A DNA stretch of 64,000 nucleotides. Source: Antedon bifida (Eukaryota > Echinodermata > Crinoidea > Comatulida > Antedonidae). The notes under the pieces were generated by a model that saw only the letters and a list, made by a program, of their open reading frames with translations, was not told the DNA's origin and searched no databases. Position numbers and translations under genes: made by a program. Below, piece by piece: positions 31,601-43,600 of this stretch. The stretch is taken from assembly GCA_963402885.1 (NCBI GenBank), contig OY727102.1, positions 1-64,000 of the forward strand. Reading direction: 5' to 3'. Each line of letters begins with the position of its first letter. Within the stretch, counting starts at the first letter, position 1.

Positions 31601-34600
31601 CCAACAATGGTGTAACCTCCACAGCAACGTAACCACCGACAATGGTGTAACCTCCACAGCAACGTAACCACCAACAATGGTGTAACCTCCACAGCAGGTA
31701 ACCACGTACCGGCTAACAGGGTAACCACCAGTAGTCTTAACCACTGGCTAAAAGGTGTACCCACCAGCAACGCAGTTTCACAACCACAGGGTGTACCACG
31801 GGCTAACTGTATCTCAAGCAGTAACACAACCAGTAGGTGCAACCTCCGGCTCAGCTATCTCAAATAGTGATACAACCAGTACAGTAGGCGCAACCTCCGG
31901 CTCACTATGTCTCAAATAGTGATACAACCAGTACAGTAGGCGCAACCTCCGGCTCACTATGTCTCCAACAGCAGCACAAGCGGTAGGCTGTACCCTCCGG
32001 CTAACTTACCTGCTGTGTCTTAACTCTCCTTTTATTATTCAGCTCTAATTTTCTCTTTCTTTTCTCTAATCTTCTCTACACTTTGTTTTCCAATTTCTCT
32101 AATGTCCCTACTTTTTTAACACGTCTTCTCCCTGCTTCTCCGCTTTTCCAGCTCCAATATCTCCCTCCTTTTTAACGCAGCTCGAGGTAACCCTCCATTG
32201 CCTTCCTTCTCCAATCCCTCTCTGCCCTTTTTCTCACGTCCGTTCTCTGCTACTCTTCCTGCCTAACTCTGCCTCCATCTGCCGCCCTCTATCTTTTCCT
32301 TCTACCCCAAAATCATTACAGTATCTTCAAATTTAAAATATTTTTCCTTTTGGAAATATTGTAATGATTTTGGGGGAGAAAAGATAGAGGGCGGCAGATG
32401 AGCAGGGAGTTGAAAAGGAGGAGAAGCAGAGAGCAGACGTATAAATAATAGTAGAGATTTAAAGAGATTGAAAAAACAAAGTGTCAAAGAGAAAACTAAA
32501 GTGGAGTAATAAAAAGAGAGAATTATAGAAACAGTAAGTAGTAAGTGTAATTTATCTCGTGATTTCTTGTTACAAAAAGAGTGAGAAAGTTACAGGTTAG
32601 CCCGAGGCTACGCTCGCTGTTTTGTATTGGAGGTTACACCCTTGTTGGTGGTTACGTTGCTGTAGAGGTTACACCATTGTTGGTGGTTACATTGCTGTGG
32701 AGGTTACACCATTGTTGGTGGTTACGTTGCTGTGGAGGTTACACCCTTGTTGGTGGTTACGTTGCTGTGGAGGTTACACCATTGTTGGTGGTTACGTTGC
32801 TGTGGAGGTTACACCCTTGTTGGTGGTTACGTTGCTGTGGAGGTTACACCATTGTTGGTGGTTACGTTGCTGTGGAGGTTACACCATTGTTGGTGGTTAC
32901 GTTGCTGTGGAGGTTACACCCTTGTTGGTGGTTACGTTGCTGTGGAGGTTACACCATTGTTGGTGGTTACGTTGCTGTGGAGGTTACACCATTGTTGGTG
33001 GTTACGTTGCTGTGGAGGTTACACCATTGTTGGTGGTTACGCTGCTGTGGAGGTTACACCATTGTTGGTGGTTACGTAGCTGTGGAGGTTACACCATTGT
33101 TGGTGGTTACGTTGCTGTGGAGGTTACACCATTGTTGGTGGTTACGTTGCTGTGGAGGTTACACCATTGTTGGTGGTTACGTTGCTGTGGAGGTTACACC
33201 ATTGTTGGTGGTTACGTTGCTGTGGAGGTTACACCAATTGTTGGTGGTTACGCTACTATTTGAGGATACGTCATTACTGGTGGTTACGCTGTTGTTTCAA
33301 GTCCGGCGTAATAGCAGAACTAATTTAATTATTAATTATTATAATTGGTTGTTACAAATAATTTGGAATCATAGAAGAATAAAGGAGGTCACTCCACAAG
33401 TTGTAATTGATTTGTTTGTTTCATTCGAGTGTACCGTGGTACCGCAGACCCTTCCCCAAAGGGAACGAACCCGAGAACGGATTTTCGTTACATTGGTGGC
33501 AGCGGTGGGATTGGTCGTGTTGCGGAAGGAATTACTCACACGATGGAACAATTACAAGAGTCATTAGATGCTATCCAGAGGGAGATAAACCGACTGGAGA
33601 ACGAGGTGACGGACATGGACCCGGCGCAGCCGTTAAGCTCCAGTATTGGACACGGCTCCCCGCCCCAGAGGAGTACTGGTGGTAGCGGACGTGCACCTTT
33701 AGAGAGAGATAGTTCGGAACAGAGGGCGGAGGAAACCGATAGTCTGGAGATATTAGGGTCCCCTGTTGGACAGTCAACAGGAAAGAGAAGGTCGCAGCCG
33801 ACCGAAGTTGACACCTTTACTCCACCATGGCCGTTGACCCGGGAACCAAGGATAAGCGGAGCAGAAGCGATGCAGAAGAGGTTTGGAAAGAACCTCCGAT
33901 GCCAGAGACCAGTCATACATCCCGATAGGTTTGAAGGAAAGGCGCCTTGGAGGGATTATCTCCAACACTTTCGGGCCTGCGTGGAGGCGAACGGATGGAC
34001 GGAGGAACAAGCTGGAGCATTCCTCAAAGCCAGCCTAAAAGGACCAGCCTTGAAGGTATTGGCTGTGGCCCCAGAGCGGGAGTTAACCTACGTAGAACTG
34101 ATAGCGGCCTTGGAACACAGATTTGGTCCAGAAAAGAAAACAGAAAACTTCCTAATGGAACTGAGACTCAGGAGACAGAAACCCAACGAGACATTACAAG
34201 AGCTTGGGCAGGCCATCCGAGAGTTATCCTACCTGGCATACCCGGAATTTCCAGAAGCAGGAGTAGAACGGTTGGCAAAAGGACACTTTAGCGACGCCGT
34301 GGGGAGAGCAGAGATTAGAGAAGGAATCTTCAAAGCGTCTCCGGCCACGCTGGATGATGCCCTCAGAGCAGCGCTATCCACGGACAGTTTCCTCAAGCTG
34401 GAGGAGCAACGGAACCCACGAGCACCCCCGAAATACCTACGGCCAATCACAAACGAACCTCGACAAAGGCAGGACGATTTTGAAGAAAAAATGGGGAGAT
34501 GGATGGCCCAGGTAGAGGCACGCATGCTACCCCGCTCGACAGAACAGCAGACAACGAGGAGGAGGGATAAACCATGGGAAACAAGAGAAGAAAGACAGGA

Positions 34601-37600
34601 GAGATTGCGTAAGACTGTCTGTTATAATTGCCAACAGAAGGGCCATCTCGCCAGACAGTGCCGAAATAGAGCGACGGACTCGGGAAACGAAGAGCAGCCG
34701 ACTCAAGGGGTCGAGAGGAGGCTGGAAGAGATCGAAGGCCCAGTGAACCAAAGAGAAAGAGGAGCTACTCCTCCACCCAAACCACAAACCACACCTCCAC
34801 CCAGACAGTAAACCAACTTAAAAAAACAGAATACTCCAAATACCACCCTAGCGAAGGCCTATACGTAGGAGCCACTGTCAACGGGACGAGAACAACACTA
34901 CTGGTCGATACTGGAGCGTCGGATACAGTCCTATCATCCCGATTGTACTACGAAATACCGACGGAACGCCGACCGGAGCTCAGACGGGATTCTCGAGAAT
35001 GCCAACAAGCGGACGGCAGTCGTTTAAACACTATAGGACGTACCTGGGTAGGATTACAAGTTGGCCACACTTTTAGGGTGACGGAAGTGGTGTTCGCAGA
35101 TTTAAAAGTTTTGGGAGTACTGGGGATGAATTATCTCCTAGGCACAGGAGCGGCACTAGACCTTGGTAGGCTACAAATGAAGGTGGGTGGAGAGGTGATC
35201 GAACTGCTGGGATCTGATGAGACACGGTTCTCGCCTAACATAATCGTACGGGACACTTCTGTTATCCTGCCAGGGCACGAACACATAATTCTGGGAATGA
35301 TCCAGTCACAACCTACCGACACGGAGACAGGCCTGATAGAGCCGGATCGTGAAGGAGAACTAGCCGGACAAGGACTCATCATGGCCAGAACGCTAGTGAA
35401 TGCAAAGCAACAGGCGCTACCACTACGAATCTTTAATCCAGGTGGTGAAAAGAGGGTACTACGCGCTGGGACTAAAGTCGGAAAGCTGTATCCGGTATCT
35501 GCAGACCAGGTCGAAGCTAATGCCCTTCATCCGGAGGACCCTGAGCCTAGCCAGCGACTTTTCCCAGAACACCTGGTGGACCTCTTAAGCCGAAGCGTAA
35601 CCGATTTAGAGCCGCAATACCACAGGCAGGTGGCGTCTTTACTAACTAGGTTCCAAGACGTCTTCTCGGAAGGAGATTCGGACCTGGGAAGGACGAATAA
35701 AGTAAAACACCACATTGACGTTGGAACTTCTCGGCCCGTCAAGGAACAGCCAAGACGCCAGGCGGCAGAAGCCAGCAAGGAGATAGAACGTCAGGTCGAG
35801 GACTTATTAGGGAGAGGACTCATCGAACCTTCGGACAGCCCGTGGGCGTCAAACGTCGTATTGGTCACTAAGAAAGACGGCACCAAGCGGTTCTGTGTGG
35901 ACTACCGGCGGCTGAATTCGGTTACGATCAAGGACGCTTACCCAATCCCTAGAATCAATGACTCCTTAGATGCGCTTTCGGGTGCCAAATGGTTCTCAAC
36001 ACTGGACTTGGCTTCAGGATATTGGCAAGTGGAGTTAGATGACGATGCTAAGGATAAGTCCACGTTCACCGTGCGAGGCGGCTTATATCGTTGGAAGGTA
36101 ATGCCATTTGGACTCTGCAATGCCCCTTCTACGTTCGAGCGGCTCATGGAACGGGTGCTGTCCGGTTTGCAGTGGAAGGTACTTCTTGTGTATTTGGATG
36201 ACGTGATTGTTTATGGAAAGACGGTGGAAGAAGAGATCGACCGCCTGGAGGAAGTGTTTTGCCGCTTACGAACGGCCGGATTAAAATTAAAGCCCAAGAA
36301 GTGCACCTTATTTAAACAGGAGGTCTCGTACCTCGGACACCGAGTCTCCCATACCGGGGTGATGACCGATCCTGAGAAGATAGAGTCTGTAAAGGAATGG
36401 CCAACGCCAACCACCGTCCGGGACGTTCGTAGCTTCTTAGGATTGGCGTCCTATTATAGGAGGTTCATAAATGGATTCGCATCCATAGCCGCCCCACTGC
36501 ACAAATTGACAGAGAAGTCCAGACGATTTTCCTGGGACCCGGAGTGTGAACAGGCCTTTCAAGAGTTAAAGGACCGATTAGTACAGGCACCAATTCTCGC
36601 TTACCCTCGCCCCGAGGGACGTTTCGTTCTCGACACCGACGCGAGTGACGTTGGCATCGGCGCTGTATTGTCCCAGGAACAGGACGGAGAAGAACACGTA
36701 ATATGTTACGCGAGTCGGACTCTAAGTAAGACGGAGAGAAACTATTGCGCTACACGCCGAGAATTGCTGGCCGTAGTGACTTACCTCAAACACTTCCGAC
36801 AGTACCTGTATGGACAATCAATCACAGTACGCACGGACCACGCCTCCCTGCGTTGGTTGACGAGTTTCAAAGAACCCGAAGGACAGCTTGCCCGGTGGCT
36901 CCAAGTGTTAGGAGAATATAATTTTAAGATCGTCCACCGTCCCGGATTAAAACATGGCAATGCAGACGGGCTGTCCAGAAAACCGTGTGTGCAGTGCGGA
37001 ATTGACGAGACGATGGCGAGGAAGAAAGAGCTGGCCTGGAAGGCAGTAGAAGTGGAGATGGAAGAAGCAAGGGAACGGTCCTCGTTACGGCTGGTCCAAT
37101 TTCAGCCGACGTGGAAGAACGCAGACATCCGACAGTCCCAGATGACAGATGATGCCATTCGATGGGTCATGGGATTCCTAGAGAGAGGGGAGCCCCGACC
37201 AAAGTTCGAAGAGATCGCCGGGTTGCAAACTGATTATAAGAGTTACTGGCAGAACTGGAACCTGTTGGAAGTAAGAGATGAGGTGTTATATCGCCGGTGG
37301 GAATCCGACGATGGCAAAGAGATAACCTGGCGACTGGTGCTTCCTGAAGCAATGAGGTCTACGGTTCTCGAAGAGCTCCATGGAGGAAGGACTGGTGGAC
37401 ACTTGGGAGTGGCTAAAACTACCGGAAGGTTGGTCCAACGTTATTTCTGGCCAAAAATGGGTGCCTGGGTCCGGAGTTGGATACGTAAATGCGACGGTTG
37501 TGCTCGGCGGAAGACACAACCAAGAAAGAAGGCCCCCCTCCAGCAACAACCCGTAGGAAACCCTATGGAAAGGGTTGCTATGGACATATTAGGCCCACTG

Positions 37601-40600
37601 CCCGAGACCGACAGAGGTAACAAATACATTCTAGTCGTAGGTGACTATTTTTCTAAATGGATAGAAGCATACCCTATCCCCAACGAGAGGGCGGAAACCG
37701 TTGCGAGATGTTTCGTGGACAATTTTGTTTTGCGATTCGGAGTTCCTCGACAGCTCCACACCGATCAGGGGAGGAACTTCGAGTCTGACCTAATCAAGGA
37801 GTTGTGCAAGATATTGGGAATAGACAAGACTCGGACGACGCCCTATAATCCCAAATCAGACGGGATGATCGAGAGGTTCAACCGCACTTTGGTCAACATG
37901 GTGGCGATCATGATAGAACCCCACTGTAACCAAAAAGACTGGGATGTTCACGTGCCGTATGCCACGTTTGCATATCGATCCACTCCGCATGCCTCGACGG
38001 GAGAGACACCAAACATGATGGTCCTTGGGAGAGAGGTTGCCCTTCCTGTTGATTTGACAATGCCAATAATGGAGACAGAAGACAGAGAAATGAAGACCGA
38101 CTACGCAGAGCAGTTGAGGGCAAGGCTTCGGGCGGCCCACGGGAGAGCCAGAGAAACGCTTAAGAGTAGTGCCCGCCGTCAGAAGGCGACTTATGACCAG
38201 AAAGCCCGGAAGCAGGATCTCGAGATAGGGAAATATGTATGGCTATATAATTCGGCGAAAACTGTAGGGAAATCGCCGAAACTTCAATGTAAGTGGCATG
38301 GGCCATACCTAATTATAACGAAACTATCTGAGGTGGTGTACCGCATCCAAGAGGGACCGAGGAAGAAACCAAAGGTCGTGCATGTGGACCGACTGAAACC
38401 TTATGAGGGTGAGGAGATCGCCCGCTGGGACATCCCCCCCGGAGACGAGAGTCCGTTGGCTCGGGTGGCGCAGGAAGCCTTTGCCGAAGGTAACGAGACG
38501 CCAACAGTCCCGGAAGAAGTAGACGGAGAACTCCAACGTCCCGAAACGCCTGAACAAGGCCCGTTGCTTACTATCCCAGAGGAGCCCGGCGATCGGGGCA
38601 ATACGCCTGTACCTCAACAAACCCCCCCAGAGGGAAGGTATCCCAGGAGACGTGTAAGGCGGAGGCCGGCACGTTACGAACAATAACCAGCTATGTTCTC
38701 TTGCCGTTTGTTTTTGGTGATTATTTTGGATTATTATCGGGGACCGATCATTTTAGGAGGGGGGTGATGTAATGATTTTGGGGGAGAAAAGATAGAGGGC
38801 GGCAGATGAGCAGGGAGTTGAAAAGGAGGAGAAGCAGAGAGCAGACGTATAAATAATAGTAGAGATTTAAAGAGATTGAAAAAACAAAGTGTCAAAGAGA
38901 AAACTAAAGTGGAGTAATAAAAAGAGAGAATTATAGAAACAGTAAGTAGTAAGTGTAATTTATCTCGTGATTTCTTGTTACAAAAAGAGTGAGAAAGTTA
39001 CAGGTTAGCCCGAGGCTACGCTCGCTGTTTTGTATTGGAGGTTACACCCTTGTTGGTGGTTACGTTGCTGTAGAGGTTACACCATTGTTGGTGGTTACAT
39101 TGCTGTGGAGGTTACACCATTGTTGGTGGTTACGTTGCTGTGGAGGTTACACCCTTGTTGGTGGTTACGTTGCTGTGGAGGTTACACCATTGTTGGTGGT
39201 TACGTTGCTGTGGAGGTTACACCCTTGTTGGTGGTTACGTTGCTGTGGAGGTTACACCATTGTTGGTGGTTACGTTGCTGTGGAGGTTACACCATTGTTG
39301 GTGGTTACGTTGCTGTGGAGGTTACACCCTTGTTGGTGGTTACGTTGCTGTGGAGGTTACACCATTGTTGGTGGTTACGTTGCTGTGGAGGTTACACCAT
39401 TGTTGGTGGTTACGTTGCTGTGGAGGTTACACCATTGTTGGTGGTTACGCTGCTGTGGAGGTTACACCATTGTTGGTGGTTACGTAGCTGTGGAGGTTAC
39501 ACCATTGTTGGTGGTTACGTTGCTGTGGAGGTTACACCATTGTTGGTGGTTACGTTGCTGTGGAGGTTACACCATTGTTGGTGGTTACGTTGCTGTGGAG
39601 GTTACACCATTGTTGGTGGTTACGTTGCTGTGGAGGTTACACCAATTGTTGGTGGTTACGCTACTATTTGAGGATACGTCATTACTGGTGGTTACGCTGT
39701 TGTTTCAAGTCCGGCGTAATAGCAGAACTAATTTAATTATTAATTATTATAATTGGTTGTTACAAATAATTTGGAATCATAGAAGAATAAAGGAGGTCAC
39801 TCCACAAGTTGTAATTGATTTGTTTGTTTCATTCGAGTGTACCGTGGTACCGCAGACCCTTCCCCAAAGGGAACGAACCCGAGAACGGATTTTCCTACTA
39901 CAACTACAGTATGAGCAATAAATCAAAGGATGCTTGTATTGACTTTGGCCAATGTCATTATAACAACTGACATTAAAAAGAATAATTTGGAGAATGCTTG
40001 AATGACGCTTAAAATTACAAGACTAAATTTACAACTGAAGAAGGAAATAATAAGTATTTGGTTAAAACCTCAAATGACCAACTGAAATTGAATTTAAAAT
40101 CAAATTTGTAAATCCAAAATATATATTCTCTATAATAATGGAAAGCAATATAATAGAGTGTTGTTTATTTTTTGGTTGTTACTGATGATCATTATTATTT
40201 TATTTTCATATGTATTTTAAGTAAATTAAAATCACAAATTACAAATTTAGGTTAAAATAATTTTAGTTGTTATTGTTTTTTTATGTATATATCACATTCA
40301 CATATGATTACGATGATGAATCATTTTTCTTATTGTTTTAACATACAAATGAACACTATAATACAATACATACATCAAATTCATCTGTTGTTCCTGGTTG
40401 GAATTTGGTTTGTCTGTCTTGACCTAACACTTCTGCTTCAGAACATGACTCAGTACCAACTACAGTCAAAGTCATTTTACCAATTTCTTTTAATTCAGAA
40501 CTCTCTCCAGTAGTTACAATTAACTTCCAGTTACCATCTACAAAATAATGTTAATTTGACAGCTAAAATGACATTATGAACTATGTTTTGATATCTTTTT

Positions 40601-43600
40601 TTGAAAGATTTTCAATTCTATATGTTAGTGTCATATGTATAGTTACATACTATATATATAGCCCTTCCCTTGATATATTATGTTTTATTTATGTTTATAA
40701 CTTATTTGTGGGTAAATATTAAAAAAAAAACCTGAAAGATATAGATCTTACTTGTTTGTGGCTTGGCTTCAACAATCTCTGTATCTACAAAGAGACTGGA
40801 TTGGACTTGATAATCTTCCAGATAAATGGTTGAATTGTCTTCAGGTAATTCAGAGCTCCCTATCCATCTATTATAATAATTAAATTAAAAGTCAGTTAAG
40901 TATACATTGCTATAATGTTTTCTCAAAATCTTAAGGTAATGATGATTGGTGGTAGATATTTCACCATTTCTATGAGTGAACAATAAACTATCCAAAACAA
41001 AATGGAATAAGCAATGGTCATTTATTGCTGTGTTGATCATGTAAATGAACAATCAATCAATAAAAATGTATACAATTAATGGTTTAAAAAAATTAGAAAT
41101 ATATATATATATAGAATATTATAAAAAACTTGCACTGATGAAGGGCTAGTGTTGCCCGAAAGCTCTGCTAACTTTTCTAGCTGTTTTACTTTATAGTTTT
41201 GATTTAGCTTCATTGAGATCCAGCCACTGATACCCACAGCATTGTCATTTTTTCAGTAATTTGCCTTTGGATTTATATATAGAATATAAATAATCAATCA
41301 GTCATGATAAATTTAAATTAGTAATTCTTTAAAATAATAAATACATACTTGTTGCATTTAAAAATCATTTCCTCATTTGAATATTGACCTTCTTTCACAA
41401 TTAGTTTCTCTAGTTGCCACGGCTTTCCTGAACCTTTTTCAATCAATACATGCTTTATTTTTCCAACTGTCACTGCCTCAAACAGAAACGAATCATTCTG
41501 CAAAATGGGTTTTCCACAAAGAGAGAAAAAAATAAAAAACACTACAAATAAAATTACGTTCTAGATTAAAATGATATTTTAGAGACACACTCTTTACCTT
41601 ATCTGGTTTATCAAATTGATCTCCTCCATCAATAGTTGTCAAAAGTTGTCTTGATCCAGTGTCTCCATTTGAACCAAATATAGTGACAAACACATTAGAA
41701 TCTGTTGCAGATTGTTCATCATACCCTGTGTGAAAAGTTAATTTATATTCCACCAATGGTAAAGGATTATTATTCTTTATCAAAGCTGGTAATTCATTGA
41801 TGACATCACTTTTTCCCTCTGTTTTTGAAAACCATTTGTTGAACTCAAATATGTGCTTTTTATCAGAGCCCTCATCCAAAATCACAACCTAAATTCAGAA
41901 GCAAGAAAAAACCAACAAATGCTGCTAGTTATGTGTCAATCACTAAAAATGTCTTAGTAAAAATCCAGTTTACAGTGAATTAAGTTTTTGATGATATTAG
42001 GAATAAACTTGAATAGTACCCTGTTAAGATGCCATGACACTGTTTGATTCACTGTTTGTTCACCAGATTCATCTAAATCTACGACTGCTACTCGTATTTT
42101 AACCAAATCACCAAACCATGTGCCCGGGTTCACCTATAAAAATATATGAAAATGATTGAAATAAACAACGAAAGAACTACAGTAAATCCATATGTACTGT
42201 ACTGGTGCTTTAATTAACCTTAAATTCTGCTGTTTTTCCTCGTTGATAATTGTCATTATTGCCATTTTCAAGAAGCATTGTGTTTGATTTTCCATTTTGG
42301 CCATACACAATCAATTGAACCTCCTTATCCATTCCACAATCATTAATGTCACTTGTTGTTACAAAGCATTTCCAGTTTTCTAAGAAAAATTATGAAGGTA
42401 GTTTGAGTTATTTTATTGTACACAGATTTGTATTTCACCAGAAGAAAGGCATGATTTGATAAAGACAATATTGTAGTTGTTTGATATTATGCAATGACCA
42501 CAGAAATGTAAACAATATTATGCACAATAACACCAACAACAACATTTTTATTTTCTGACTTTTGACAACCTAATACAAATTATGCAATCACACACAAAAC
42601 AATCTGCACACATTGTTTTGAAATACCTTGAGCAAAAAATGGCTTGATAGGTTCAATGAGTTCATTTTCACTATCATTATCAGCGTCTTGTTGATCTTCT
42701 CCAATCCAACTTGAACAATCAAATCTTATAACTTTATTCTCATCTTCTTGTTTGATTATTACTTGTTCCAGAAGCCATGGGTCATTGTGTTCATTCTCTA
42801 CTTTGATTGTATGTATTTTACCAACTGATATCGCCTCTATTTCAAAGTTATCAACCTAGTAAAAGATTGTAATGATATTTTCTATTTATTTTTTTTTAAA
42901 TGCACTATTGAAGATATATGTATTCGTGTGTAAACTGGAGATCTATAAAAGTGCTACATGGCCATTTGCTGAAATTGAAAATACAGATATCCTAATAATT
43001 TCCAGTTATATTGTAGATATTTTTCTAACCTGATCTTTTTTGAACATTTCAAAATTGTTTGAATCCATTAGTAGTCGTCGACCAGTGTCACCATTACTTC
43101 CCATTATTGTCAGATATATTTGAGTTGCTTCTGTTCCAGCATTTTCTTTGTCACCAGTGTGGCATTGTACCTTGTATATTAAAACTAAAGTGGAAAACAA
43201 ATAGTTTGTTAAAATGCTGAAATAGAGTTTAAATTACAAACTGCAGACTGGACGTGTTATTGTGTTACTCGCTGTTTGGTATGTACATATTAATTCAAAT
43301 ACCTGGTTTTACAATAGTGTCTCCTCTTACAACTGCAGCCTCTTTGCTCATTTTTATTCGTGAATCAAAGTTAAATTTCAAATTTTCATCTGTCTGCTCA
43401 TTAACCATTTTTATCTGTAAATGTACAAAAGTTATTATTTAATTCTACTATCTGAGATTAATGCAAATACAAATGTAAGCTAATAAAACCAATGAATGTG
43501 TATGTTTGCACTTACCCACTCAACATAAAGTTTTGGGTCGATTGGAGACTGATTCACTTCAACTCTAACTTTACTAATAGTTCCAATGTTACCAACATTT

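Larger units (their letters stand above)
32360..39894 (+). mobile_element. Ty3/gypsy LTR retrotransposon, apparently intact
   Basis: 5' LTR 32360-33492 (1,133 bp, TG...CA), 3' LTR 38768-39894. The LTRs are offset by exactly 6,408 bp and I see no differences, so insertion is recent. The 3' LTR lacks the final GTTACA and no target duplication is seen. The primer site starting at 33494 (TGGTGGCAGCGGTGGGATT) is complementary to the 3' end of tRNA-Leu. The purine tract is at 38755-38767. The LTR has a TATAAATA at 32440-32447 and an AATAAA near 33379. Order is gag, protease, reverse transcriptase, RNase H, integrase; I find no envelope ORF. Confidence 0.95.

Noticed and set aside
29415..33567. Long ORFs of the VEVTPLLVVTLLWRLHHC type on both strands
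   Set aside because: They are translations of the 35-bp LTR minisatellite in rotating frames and have no independent coding evidence.
34819..34829. The A-rich TTAAAAAAAC run as the gag-pol slippery site
   Set aside because: It lies beyond the gag stop codon (34809-34811), so gag ribosomes would not reach it; GGGAAAC at 34682 is in frame and upstream.
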